Below are positions 17,889 through 26,299 of a DNA stretch of 64,000 nt, one piece after another; position 1 is the first letter of the stretch, and each line of letters opens with the position of its first letter. The notes beneath the pieces were generated by a model that saw only the letters and a program-made list of their open reading frames with translations, did no database searches and was not told the DNA's origin. A program made the position numbers and the translations under genes. The DNA comes from Rhodobacteraceae bacterium UBA3069 (lineage in GTDB: Bacteria > Pseudomonadota > Alphaproteobacteria > Rhodobacterales > Rhodobacteraceae): NCBI GenBank assembly GCA_002366795.1, contig DFBX01000071.1, positions 53,271 to 117,270 on the forward strand, read 5' to 3'.

Positions 17889-19277
17889 ATGACCAAAGAC
17901 TTTATTGTTAAAGACATCGCCCTTGCCGAATTTGGCCGCAAGGAACTGGACATCGCAGAAACCGAAATGCCGGGTCTGATGGCCTGCCGCGAAGAATTCG
18001 GGGAGAGCAAGCCGCTGAAGGGCGCGCGGATCGTCGGTTCGTTGCACATGACGATCCAGACGGCGGCCCTGATTGAAACGCTGGTCGCGCTGGGCGCCGA
18101 TGTGCGCTGGGCGTCCTGCAACATCTTTTCCACGCAGGATCACGCTGCGGCGGCCATTGCCCAAGCGGGCATTCCGGTCTTTGCGATCAAGGGCCAAAGC
18201 CTTGAAGAACATTGGGATTATCTTGACCGCTCGTTCCAGTTCTCCGAAGGCGCGAACATGATCCTGGACGATGGCGGCGATGCGACCCTGTATGTCCTGC
18301 TGGGCGCACGTATGGAAGCGGGCGAGGATGTTCTGGCGGTTCCCTCTTCGGAGGAGGAAGAGGCGATCAAGGCCCAGATCCAGAAACGCATGGCTGAAAC
18401 CCCCGGCTGGTTCACCAAGACCCGCGATGCGATCAGGGGTGTGTCCGAGGAAACCACCACCGGCGTGCATCGCCTGTACGAGCTGCAAAAAAATGGCCAG
18501 CTTCCCTTCCCGGCGGTCAACGTGAACGATTCCGTTACCAAGTCGAAATTCGACAACAAGTATGGCTGCAAGGAATCGCTGGTGGACGGTATCCGCCGGG
18601 CCACAGACGTGATGATGGCGGGCAAGGTTGCCGTGGTCTGCGGCTATGGCGATGTGGGCAAAGGGTCGGCCGCGTCGCTGCGTGGTGCTGGCGCCCGTGT
18701 GAAAGTGACAGAGGTGGATCCGATCTGCGCGCTGCAAGCAGCCATGGACGGGTTCGAGGTTGTGCTGCTGGAAGACGTGGTCGGCGATGCCGACATCTTC
18801 ATCACCACCACCGGCAACAAGGATGTGATCCGCATCGAGCATATGCGCGAGATGAAGGACATGGCCATCGTTGGCAACATTGGCCATTTCGACAATGAAA
18901 TCCAGGTGGTCAGCCTGAAGAACCACAAATGGACCAACATCAAGGATCAGGTGGACATGATCGAGATGCCGAATGGGTCGCGCATCATCCTGCTCTCCGA
19001 AGGCCGCCTGCTGAACCTTGGAAATGCCACTGGCCACCCGTCTTTCGTGATGTCTGCCTCGTTTACCAACCAGGTTCTGGCCCAGATCGAGCTGTGGACC
19101 CGTAGCGAGCAGTACAAGAACGAGGTTTATATCCTGCCCAAGCATCTGGATGAAAAGGTCGCGCGCCTGCATCTGGACCGGATCGGCGTGAAGCTGTCGA
19201 AACTGTCGAAAGAGCAGGCCGATTACATCGGTGTCACATCCGAAGGCCCGTTCAAGCCCGAGCATTACCGCTACTAA
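17889..19277 (+). CDS. ahcY: S-adenosylhomocysteinase
   Basis: AhcY splits S-adenosylhomocysteine into adenosine and homocysteine, relieving product inhibition of methyltransferases. The 462-residue product shows SLHMTIQTA, the NIFSTQDHAAAAIA segment, EETTTGVHRLYEL, NVNDSVTKSKFDN and the NAD-binding GYGDVGKGSAASL, ending in the usual KPEHYRY. ATG 17889 follows GGAGCAAAGAA; an in-frame upstream extension is disfavoured. A strong terminator follows. No convincing SAH riboswitch is seen in the 148-base leader. Confidence 0.98.
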   Translation: MTKDFIVKDIALAEFGRKELDIAETEMPGLMACREEFGESKPLKGARIVGSLHMTIQTAALIETLVALGADVRWASCNIFSTQDHAAAAIAQAGIPVFAIKGQSLEEHWDYLDRSFQFSEGANMILDDGGDATLYVLLGARMEAGEDVLAVPSSEEEEAIKAQIQKRMAETPGWFTKTRDAIRGVSEETTTGVHRLYELQKNGQLPFPAVNVNDSVTKSKFDNKYGCKESLVDGIRRATDVMMAGKVAVVCGYGDVGKGSAASLRGAGARVKVTEVDPICALQAAMDGFEVVLLEDVVGDADIFITTTGNKDVIRIEHMREMKDMAIVGNIGHFDNEIQVVSLKNHKWTNIKDQVDMIEMPNGSRIILLSEGRLLNLGNATGHPSFVMSASFTNQVLAQIELWTRSEQYKNEVYILPKHLDEKVARLHLDRIGVKLSKLSKEQADYIGVTSEGPFKPEHYRY

Positions 19278-19310
19278 GGCGAAATAGCGTTGTTTTCGAC
19301 GTGATTTTCC

Positions 19311-19340
19311 GGGCCGCGCCCGTATGGGTGCGGCCCTTTT
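19311..19340 (+). terminator. Rho-independent terminator of ahcY
   Basis: An 11-pair stem (GGGCCGCGCCC / GGGTGCGGCCC, one G-T pair) with a GTAT loop is followed by TTTT, 34 bases after the ahcY stop. Confidence 0.9.
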
Positions 19341-19485
19341 CGATGTGTAGCGCCTGCGCCACGGGGGAAGATGCGGCGAATATTTCCCTTTGTTCACGAC
19401 AAAACAGGCACTACCCTGCCGACAGCACCACATACGGGGCTTTGAATGTAACGGGCGCCAAGGCGCCATTGGGTGGGAGAAAAAC

Positions 19486-19827
19486 ATGGGCAAACGTGAC
19501 GATCTGATCGCGAAATATGCTGATGATCTGAAAAACAAATGCGGTATGGACCCCGATATGGACCTGCTGACCAAGGTCACCATCGGTTGCGGTCCCGCAA
19601 TCTACAATGACGATGCCAGCACCGTTGCCGGCAGCCAGTCGTCGGAACTGGAAACCGTCAAGAACAACTTCCTGATCAAGAAACTGGGCCTGCCGGATGG
19701 TGATAACCTGATGGCGGCCATCGACTCGGTCATCGAAACTTACGGCAAGTCCGAGCGTAATAAATACCGCGTTGTGGTTTACTACATGCTGGTCAAGCAT
19801 TTCGGCAAAGAAGCTGTCTACGCCTGA
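19486..19827 (+). CDS. DUF2853-family small protein
   Basis: This 113-residue protein begins MGKRDDLIAKYADDLKN and has the features of the DUF2853 family: a cluster of helices, a conserved LLTKVTIGCGPAIYNDDASTVA loop and a C-terminal KYRVVVYYMLVKHFGK. No signal peptide or membrane segment is seen. The ATG at 19486 follows GGGAGA closely, so the longer frame starting at 19390 is rejected. It is a single-gene unit with its own terminator between ahcY and the EVE gene. No function is known. Confidence 0.88.
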   Translation: MGKRDDLIAKYADDLKNKCGMDPDMDLLTKVTIGCGPAIYNDDASTVAGSQSSELETVKNNFLIKKLGLPDGDNLMAAIDSVIETYGKSERNKYRVVVYYMLVKHFGKEAVYA

Positions 19828-19849
19828 TCTGGGCCGTTAAGGCATTGAA

Positions 19850-19876
19850 AACGCCCGCCAATCGGTGGGCGTTTTT
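19850..19876 (+). terminator. Rho-independent terminator of the DUF2853 gene
   Basis: AACGCCCGCC and GGTGGGCGTT form a 10-pair stem with a four-base loop (AATC), followed by a T run, 22 bases after the stop codon. Confidence 0.9.
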
Positions 19877-20063
19877 CATTTGAGCCGCATTCTAAACACT
19901 TGCTGTTTGGGCAACTCGGCCAAATCGGGTATGACTATATGTATACCGAGCCAGGACGGCCGGGACCAATTCGAGAGATCACGTGTGGTGCGTAGGGAGC
20001 ACGTGGGGTGGCGGAGGGTTCTGGCGGCGGCCGGAATCCTCCGTTCTTTATGCGATGCAGGCG

Positions 20064-20483
20064 TTAGACCGAAGTCACGCCCATGTTAAGAACGATCTTC
20101 CATTCCTCATCCGTAACGGGCTGCACGGACAGGCGCGAATTCTTGACCAGCGCCATTTCGGCCAGGTCGGGCGTAGCCTTGATCTGGTCCAGCGTGACGG
20201 GCCGTTTCATTGGCGTGACCGCCTTTATGTCCACGCATTCCCACCGATCGTCATCCGTGGTGCTGTCGGGGTGCGCCTCGGCGATCACTTCGACAATGCC
20301 GACAATCGCGCGCTCTTTTTGGGAATGGTAAAAGAACCCGCGGTCGCCGACCTGCATTTCACGCATGAAATTGCGGGCCTGGTAATTACGTACGCCATCC
20401 CATTCTTCGCCCGCGTCGCCCTTGGCGACCTGATCATCCCAACCCCAGGTCGAGGGTTCGGATTTGAACAGCCAATACCGCAT
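20064..20483 (-). CDS. EVE-domain protein
   Basis: The 139-residue protein is an EVE-domain (PUA-like) protein, a fold that binds modified bases in DNA or RNA. The sequence starts RYWLFKSEPSTWGWDD and contains WDGVRNYQARNFMREMQVGDRGFFYHS, both hallmarks of bacterial EVE proteins. A GTG one codon upstream is in frame, but AGGGAA lies at a better distance from ATG 20483. Its ligand is unknown. It is followed downstream by the DUF2853 terminator region and preceded by yciI-like and gpsA genes in the same direction. Confidence 0.92.
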   Translation of the reverse strand: MRYWLFKSEPSTWGWDDQVAKGDAGEEWDGVRNYQARNFMREMQVGDRGFFYHSQKERAIVGIVEVIAEAHPDSTTDDDRWECVDIKAVTPMKRPVTLDQIKATPDLAEMALVKNSRLSVQPVTDEEWKIVLNMGVTSV

Positions 20484-20539
20484 CACGTTCCCTTTCTGTG
20501 CAAATTACCCGAAAATCAGTCCCCACTTTTCAGTTTGCT

Positions 20540-20812
20540 CTAGCCGATGACCTTTTTCCACTCGATCAGCTCGACGGCGGAAAACAGTTCGGCCTTGGCA
20601 TAGGGGTCGCCATTGGCCCATTGCTGCGCGTCCTCGAATGTCGCCACATCAAGGATCACAAGCGATCCGCACATTTCGCCCGCGTCATTCAGCAGCGGGC
20701 CGGCCTGCGCCACGACGCCCGTGCTTTCGATATATGCCAGGTGCGCCTCGCGGTTGGCTTTGCGGGTGTCCAATGCGCCGGGTTTGTCGCGGGCGATCAG
20801 GGCTACAAGCAT
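20540..20812 (-). CDS. YciI-family protein
   Basis: The 90-residue protein has the dimeric ferredoxin-like YciI fold: KPGALDTRKANREAHLAYIE with the conserved His, then AGPLLNDAGEMCGSLVILDVATFEDAQQWANGDPYAKAELF. It follows gpsA by one base and probably shares its transcript; the arrangement tsaD-gpsA-yciI-EVE is common in this group. Its enzymatic role is not established. Confidence 0.92.
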   Translation of the reverse strand: MLVALIARDKPGALDTRKANREAHLAYIESTGVVAQAGPLLNDAGEMCGSLVILDVATFEDAQQWANGDPYAKAELFSAVELIEWKKVIG

Positions 20813-20813
20813 G

Positions 20814-21770
20814 TCATTCCTCCTTCAAAGGTCTTGAAAGCAGCATGGTCATCGCGTCGGAAACCTGCAAGTCCCCGTCCAGCAGCGCGACCACGGATTG
20901 CGTGATGGGCATGTCGATTCCCGCCTGTTCCGCACGGGTCAGAACGGCGCGGGCAGTGGCGGCCCCTTCGACCGTCAAGGTTGGATCGAACAGCTCGTTT
21001 CGACCCAAACTTGCCCCGAAACGGAAATTTCGCGACTGGGTGCTGGTGCAGGTCAGAACCAGATCGCCGAAACCGGACAGGCCGGACAGCGTGGTTTGCT
21101 GCGCCCCCATGGCGACGGCCATGCGCAACATTTCCGCATAGCCACGGGTCATCAGCGCGGCGCGGGCGCTGTCCCCCAAGCCGGCCCCGATCACCGCGCC
21201 ACAAGCGATTGCCATGACATTTTTCAACGCCCCGCCCAGTTCGGCCCCGATAGTGTCTGTCGTTCGGTAAAGCCGAAGATTGGGTGTGGTCAGTGCCTTC
21301 TGTAGCGCAACCCCGGCCTGTTCATCCGCGCAGGCCAGCGTCAGTGCGGTAGGCAGGCCCGTGGCGATGTCATGGGCAAAGCTGGGGCCGGTCAGAATGG
21401 CGGGGGTGCAATCCAGCACCTCGGACAGGATGGCGACGGGTCCAAGCCCGGTGGCCAACTCGATTCCCTTGCAACAGGCCACCAGAATACGCCCACGCAG
21501 CCCATCCGCGTGATCCGTGACCATCTGGCGTAGCTTTTGCATCGGCACTGCCAAAAGAATGGGCGCGTTCTGGGGCAGATGATCCAGTTGGTCGATCAGG
21601 CTGATCTGTTCAGGCAAGGGCACGCCGGGCAGACGCCTTTCGTTGATGCCCTCGACACGCATCCGCGCGACATGTTCCGGATCATGCGACCATAGGGCCA
21701 CCGGGCCGTTCGACGCCAGCGAAATTGCCAAAGCGGTGCCAAAGGCGCCGGATCCTGCGACGGTGATCAT
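20814..21770 (-). CDS. gpsA: Glycerol-3-phosphate dehydrogenase [NAD(P)+]
   Basis: GpsA reduces dihydroxyacetone phosphate to sn-glycerol-3-phosphate, the backbone of phospholipids. The 318-residue product shows the Rossmann loop VAGSGAFGTALAISLA at the N-terminus, VACCKGIE, LTGPSFAHDIATGLPTA, the catalytic Lys in ELGGALKNVMAIACG, and LSGLSGFGDLVLTCTS near the end. ATG 21770 overlaps the tsaD stop by ATGA; a much longer upstream frame contains no GpsA-like sequence. Confidence 0.97.
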   Translation of the reverse strand: MITVAGSGAFGTALAISLASNGPVALWSHDPEHVARMRVEGINERRLPGVPLPEQISLIDQLDHLPQNAPILLAVPMQKLRQMVTDHADGLRGRILVACCKGIELATGLGPVAILSEVLDCTPAILTGPSFAHDIATGLPTALTLACADEQAGVALQKALTTPNLRLYRTTDTIGAELGGALKNVMAIACGAVIGAGLGDSARAALMTRGYAEMLRMAVAMGAQQTTLSGLSGFGDLVLTCTSTQSRNFRFGASLGRNELFDPTLTVEGAATARAVLTRAEQAGIDMPITQSVVALLDGDLQVSDAMTMLLSRPLKEE

Positions 21771-22858
21771 GCTTTCGCTCCTTTTTTGCCGCTGCCCAAC
21801 ATAGATGGTGTTTGGCGGTCCAAAGGCCACCGAGGGCGCGCGGACAGGCCCATCCCGTCGCGATGGCCGGCCTTGAACCGCTCCAGGCCGGCATAGGCGA
21901 TCATCGCCGCATTGTCCGTGCAAAGGGCCAGTGGCGGCGCGGTAAAGCGTGTGTTATGTGCGTTACTAACAGTCTCTAACCCGGCGCGAATGGCGGAATT
22001 TGCGGCCACGCCACCTGCCACGGAAAGGGCCGGTTCGGCGGGACACAGGGCAAGGTATTCGGCCAGGGCGCGTTCGGTCTTTTTGGATAGAACATCGGTG
22101 ACGGCGGCCTGGAACCCGGCGCACAGATCGGCGCGGTCCTGTCTGGTCAGCCCGCCCTTTTCGGCCACGACCTGATCGCGGGCGCGCAGGATCGCGGTTT
22201 TCAGACCGGAAAAGGACATATCGCAGCCCGGTCGATCCAACAGGGGGCGCGGCAGCCGGAAACGTTTGGGATCGCCCGCTTTCGCCTCGGCCTCGACCGC
22301 GGGACCGCCGGGTTGGGGCAGGCCCAGAATACGGGCGGTTTTGTCGAACGCCTCGCCCGGGGCGTCGTCGATAGTTCCGCCAAGACGGGTGAAATTTCCT
22401 GGTCCTTTGACGATCAGGAATTGGCAATGCCCGCCGGACACAAGCAGCATCAGGTAGGGATATGGCAACCCGTCCGTCAATCGCGGTGTCAGCGCATGCC
22501 CTGCCAAGTGATTGACCCCGATCAGCGGCAGATTGGCCCCCGCCGCCAGCCCCTTGGCGAACATCACGCCAGAGAGCACACCACCGATCAGGCCCGGCCC
22601 GGCGGTGACGGCCACCGCATCGACATCGGCAAGGGTTACGCCAGCCTGAATCAGGGCCTGTTTCGCGCAAATATCGACCTTTTCGGCATGGGCGCGGGCC
22701 GCGATTTCAGGCACGATGCCGCCGAAATCGGCGTGCAATTCAGTCTGACCAAAAACGACAGATGACAGAATTTCGGCCCGTTCGCCATCGCGCAAAACTG
22801 CCGCTGCAGTGTCGTCGCAGCTGCTTTCAATTCCAAGGATGATGGTGCTCTGATCCAT
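21767..22858 (-). CDS. tsaD: TsaD, tRNA N6-adenosine threonylcarbamoyltransferase
   Basis: TsaD transfers the threonylcarbamoyl group to A37 of tRNA, working with TsaB and TsaE. The 363-residue product begins ILGIESSCDDTAAAVL, carries the metal-binding GVNHLAGHALTP, the ATP-binding LLVSGGHCQFL and SVAGGVAANSAIRA, and ends with TDNAAMIAYAGLERF. The ATG at 22858 gives normal length; a 40-codon upstream extension lacks similarity. It is first in a tsaD-gpsA-yciI series. Confidence 0.97.
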   Translation of the reverse strand: MDQSTIILGIESSCDDTAAAVLRDGERAEILSSVVFGQTELHADFGGIVPEIAARAHAEKVDICAKQALIQAGVTLADVDAVAVTAGPGLIGGVLSGVMFAKGLAAGANLPLIGVNHLAGHALTPRLTDGLPYPYLMLLVSGGHCQFLIVKGPGNFTRLGGTIDDAPGEAFDKTARILGLPQPGGPAVEAEAKAGDPKRFRLPRPLLDRPGCDMSFSGLKTAILRARDQVVAEKGGLTRQDRADLCAGFQAAVTDVLSKKTERALAEYLALCPAEPALSVAGGVAANSAIRAGLETVSNAHNTRFTAPPLALCTDNAAMIAYAGLERFKAGHRDGMGLSARPRWPLDRQTPSMLGSGKKGAKA

Positions 22859-23008
22859 GTCGTGCCCGTTCCGCAAAACCTGGATCGGAGGTAACACCTG
22901 CGCGGCCTTGCAACAATAGCGGCGGAGCTGTTGCCGGTTTTCCCTTGGGTTTACGGGCGGCGCGCGGGCTGCCGCCACGCCGGTCTGACCAAGACGCTTG
23001 AACGGAAA

Positions 23009-23039
23009 GGGCCGGAACGGGTGTTATCCGTTCCGGCCC
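23009..23039 (-). terminator. Rho-independent terminator downstream of the beta-helix/RTX gene
   Basis: A perfect 12-pair stem (GGGCCGGAACGG / CCGTTCCGGCCC) with a seven-base loop, followed on the minus strand by TTTCC, sits 20 bases beyond the beta-helix/RTX stop. Confidence 0.8.
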
Positions 23040-23059
23040 CGGTTTCACACAAAACGGGA

Positions 23060-25711
23060 TCAGATCAGGAAGTCGGAGTCCACAAGGCTGATCTGACCCA
23101 GCAGTTCGATCTCGAAATCGGCTTGACCGTCACCATCAAGATCGGCCTCGATGATGGTGCTACCGCCTTCGAACCGATAGGCAAGCTCTCCGGCATTACC
23201 GGACAGACCTGCGTCATCGATGAAGGTGAAGGCCTGTTTGAAGCCTTGGCTGGTATCCGCATCGAACCGGCTGATTTCGATCCGGTCCTGACCCGAGACG
23301 AAGTCGGTGATGATGTCGCGGTTGCCAGCACCCACGCCGGATTCGCTTGCGTTGAAATAGACAAAGCGGTCACGTTTGTCGTCATCGCTTCCGCCGGCCA
23401 TGATGTCCGCGCCGGTGCCGCCATAGAACACGTCTGCGCCACCCTCACCAAACAGGATATCATCTCCGCCGCGCCCGTAAAGACGGTCGGTCATAGAGCC
23501 AGCGAAGAAGATGTTAGCTTCACCATCGCCGCGCAGTTGGTCTTTGGTGCGTCCGGTCTGGAATGCCTCGATGCCTTCGAAAGTGTCCCCTTCGGCGTCG
23601 TTAGACATCAAGGCCGAATTTTCCAAGTCAATGCGTACGGAACGATTGGACGATACATAGCTTGCAACATCAAAGCCCTCGCCGCCGATAAGGTGGTCTG
23701 CTCCGTCGCCGCCATCCAGCGTATCGTTACCGGTGCCGCCATCCAGGGTATCGTTACCTTTTGTGCCTTGAAGGAAATCGTTTTCGGCTACCGGGTCAAC
23801 CGGGTCAACCGGGTCAACCGGGTCGACAGGATCCACTGTGTCGCCCGTATTTTCGCCTGTGTTTGGTGTTTGCGTTGTGGGATTCAGCATTTGCTGAATG
23901 TCGTCTGGTGTTCTGACGCCCTCTGTAACGACGATGTCCGAGATCGCACCATCGAAGACATCTGAGAAGCCCGCAGCGCCGGTCTGGCTGGCCCAGCCCA
24001 TTGCGCCGAATTGCAGGAACTCGTTGTTGCTTTCCCAAGTCATGCCGAACTTTGCAGTGCCGACATTGACCCCGTCGAGCAGCACGTTCACCGCGCTCCC
24101 GTCAAAGTCGAACTGGACGTCATAAGCCACGCCCGCTTTGATCCCCGCGATGGCGAAGGTCTGGTCAGAGGCACCGTCCTGGAAGCGCACGTTCAGCGTG
24201 CCGTTTTCGATATAGGCCGTGAAGTGATCGCCGCCGCCGGTGTAGCCGCTGGCATCGCGCGACACGAGGCCGCTTCGGCCCGAAACGCTATCCGCCTCGA
24301 AGGAAAAGGCAATGGTTCCCGAGCCGAGGTTCAATGCCGCGTCCGGGGCGACCTCGATCACGTCCGAGGCCGAGGCGATGTCCTGCGTGCCGGTCATGCT
24401 GAAGACGGTGCCATCCACGCTGCCCGTGGTACCCGTGCTGCCGGTGTCATCCGTGCTGTCGGTCACCTTCGTGCCGTCGGTCGTGTCTGTGCTGCTGGTC
24501 GTATCCGTTCCGTCGGTCGTATCGGTGCTGTCGGTCGTATCGGTGCTGTCGGTCGTATCGGTGCTGTCGGTCGTGTTCGATGTATCGGGCGCTTCGCCAG
24601 GCGTGGTGCTGCCACCGCCATTCAGCAGCTCGATCAGGCGGTCATAGGCACCGTAATTCCCGACGGCGGTGCCATTGATCGGTTGCAGATCCTCCAGCGT
24701 GACGCCGACGCCAATCGTGGCATTGGCGAAGAAATCGCCGTAATACCATGCGCCGTTCGGATCGGTGCCTTGGATGATCAGGTTATCGCCCGCCCCGAGG
24801 GTCTTGTCACCGGAATAGGTGCCCATGATGTTGTCATAGCTGGTGCCATCCACCATCACCTTGGTCGCCTTGCTGCCGATGCCATCGACATCCAGCACGA
24901 TGTTGTTGCGCGCCACGACATTGGTGCCGCTGCTGACGGAAACGCCGCGGATCATGCCTGTGACGATGATGTTATTCTCGATCAGCACGTTTGTGTAATG
25001 CGCATCGTCCATGAACACGCCCTGCGCGGTGGCCGCCGAGTCATTGCCGGGCAGGCTGACGTTGCCGCGCACGATGATATCGCTGGAATCGCCGCCCTGG
25101 AACTGGATGAAGTCGCAATGCGCCGTTGCCGAGGGAAAGACGAAGCGCGCGCCGGTGTTGTTCTCGATCAGGACGCCATGCACAGAGATGAACTTGAAGC
25201 TGTCCTCACCGATGTAATCGATGGTGTTGCCTGAAACCACCAGCCCGTTGGAGCTGTAGAACACGCCGCCGTTCTTGACGTCATGCACGTAGTTGTTGGC
25301 AAAGGTCACGTTCTCGGAGCTGTTGGTGTACAGCCCGTAATGGCCGGAATAGGTGCCATCGACCTTGCCGTTGACCTCGCTGTTGACGAATTCGACATCA
25401 TGGCTGCCATTGTCCACCGACACCAGGGTCGAGCTGAAAGACCCGTTCGAGCTGTTGTCGACATGCACGCTGTCGATGCGGATGTTGCTGGAATTCGAAA
25501 CGCCAATCGTTTCAAAGGTGGCGCCCTGCGGGTTCGCCGAAACGATCGTGACCTGACTTGAATAGGCCTGGTTCACGATATCAAGATCGCCGTAATCCCC
25601 ATCGGCGAGCACAATCGTCTCGCCCCCTTGGGCATTGTTCAAAGCGGTGAGGAGTTCTGTACGGGAAGATACTTCAATCGTAAAACTGGAAGTCTGAGTG
25701 ATCGGTTCCAT
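23060..25711 (-). CDS. Secreted beta-helix / LamG-like / RTX protein (883 residues)
   Basis: Modules in order: a right-handed parallel beta-helix (about residues 1-365) that opens with LNNAQGGETIVLADGDYGD, like PL6 alginate or chondroitin lyases and C5-epimerase-like proteins, and contains HCDFIQFQG; a Ser/Thr/Asp linker (370-430); a concanavalin-like domain (440-605); a VDP repeat hinge (627-640); and RTX calcium-binding repeats (GNDTLDGGTGNDTLDGGDGADHL, GGDDILFGEGGADVF) to the end. No N-terminal signal peptide, so type I secretion by a C-terminal signal is expected; no T1SS transporter is in the window. Its beta-helix is strongly similar to residues 480-834 of the protein at 28805-31309. 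It may cut or modify the polymer made here; enzyme class unproven. Confidence 0.82.
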   Translation of the reverse strand: MEPITQTSSFTIEVSSRTELLTALNNAQGGETIVLADGDYGDLDIVNQAYSSQVTIVSANPQGATFETIGVSNSSNIRIDSVHVDNSSNGSFSSTLVSVDNGSHDVEFVNSEVNGKVDGTYSGHYGLYTNSSENVTFANNYVHDVKNGGVFYSSNGLVVSGNTIDYIGEDSFKFISVHGVLIENNTGARFVFPSATAHCDFIQFQGGDSSDIIVRGNVSLPGNDSAATAQGVFMDDAHYTNVLIENNIIVTGMIRGVSVSSGTNVVARNNIVLDVDGIGSKATKVMVDGTSYDNIMGTYSGDKTLGAGDNLIIQGTDPNGAWYYGDFFANATIGVGVTLEDLQPINGTAVGNYGAYDRLIELLNGGGSTTPGEAPDTSNTTDSTDTTDSTDTTDSTDTTDGTDTTSSTDTTDGTKVTDSTDDTGSTGTTGSVDGTVFSMTGTQDIASASDVIEVAPDAALNLGSGTIAFSFEADSVSGRSGLVSRDASGYTGGGDHFTAYIENGTLNVRFQDGASDQTFAIAGIKAGVAYDVQFDFDGSAVNVLLDGVNVGTAKFGMTWESNNEFLQFGAMGWASQTGAAGFSDVFDGAISDIVVTEGVRTPDDIQQMLNPTTQTPNTGENTGDTVDPVDPVDPVDPVDPVAENDFLQGTKGNDTLDGGTGNDTLDGGDGADHLIGGEGFDVASYVSSNRSVRIDLENSALMSNDAEGDTFEGIEAFQTGRTKDQLRGDGEANIFFAGSMTDRLYGRGGDDILFGEGGADVFYGGTGADIMAGGSDDDKRDRFVYFNASESGVGAGNRDIITDFVSGQDRIEISRFDADTSQGFKQAFTFIDDAGLSGNAGELAYRFEGGSTIIEADLDGDGQADFEIELLGQISLVDSDFLI
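23789..23830. repeat. 9-base tandem repeat coding for VDP units
   Basis: Four to five copies of the nine-base unit GGTCAACCG (last copy altered by one base) encode Val-Asp-Pro repeats between the LamG-like and RTX domains of the secreted beta-helix protein. Confidence 0.85.
24475..24590. repeat. 18-base tandem repeat coding for a Thr/Ser/Asp linker
   Basis: The 18-base unit GTCGGTCGTATCGGTGCT recurs several times, nearly perfectly in the second half and diverged at the first. It encodes DSTDTT repeats joining the beta-helix to the LamG-like domain. Such repeats can change copy number by slippage without shifting frame. Confidence 0.85.
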
Positions 25712-26299
25712 ATACTGTCAGTCCTTTTCAGTGTCGGACGCGGAGTGAGCGCCTGCTATGTCTGGTCACAGCTACTGGATGCACGAGTCGCGCATTCGGT
25801 AGCTGATGTGGTACAGCCAAGGGGGTCAGAGGTGAGTGTTTAAGGGTCGTAGGTGTTAGTGCTTGCGCCAATCCCCATTGGCGTGCGCATCGTGACCCGG
25901 AAAGGTTGGTTACCTCGATCTTGTCTCATTTGCCTGTGGATATTCGCTTACCAATTGGCCAAGAATGCGGCAATGATGGGGCAATGCGATTGGCGGATTT
26001 CAGCACGTTCCGCCCTTGCTACGTTGGCGATTGGTCGATTTTTGGCCGATTTCGAGTGCAACGCGCGGTAGAGCATCGTCAGCAAATCTCGTGTATTCCC
26101 AAGATGTTCTGGGCGTCATGATGGCGTGCGACACTGTGCTGGCGTGGGCCGGATCCGGGACGGTCCAAACTCCGCTCAAAGCTGCGGAAACGGCCTCAAA
26201 AAAGTGAAAATATCTAAAAATTGGTGAATTTTTGCCGACGCAGCGGCAAATCACCGCCGCTCTGACGGGCTGTTTTTCAGTGTTTCACGGCAATTTCGC
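25712..26299. other. Intergenic region between beta-helix/RTX gene and FrhB-like gene (588 bases)
   Basis: No credible coding frame was found. It should hold the promoter of the beta-helix/RTX gene (minus strand; a possible AAAGGA lies 12 bases before its start). A TTTGCCG-N6-CGGCAAA inverted repeat lies at 26231-26250, just beyond the FrhB-like stop; it is not followed by a T run. No clear promoter could be assigned. Confidence 0.5.

Noticed and set aside
17862..19583. 573-residue open frame on the minus strand opposite ahcY
   Set aside because: ahcY is highly conserved and unambiguous; the antisense frame shows no family features.
24475..24590. Repeats resembling a small CRISPR array
   Set aside because: The 18-base units are directly adjacent without unique spacers and keep the reading frame of the surface protein.
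24011..25234. 407-residue open frame on the plus strand opposite the beta-helix gene
   Set aside because: Its Arg/Val/Gly/Ile repeats are the reverse reading of the Thr/Asp linker repeats; no independent signal.
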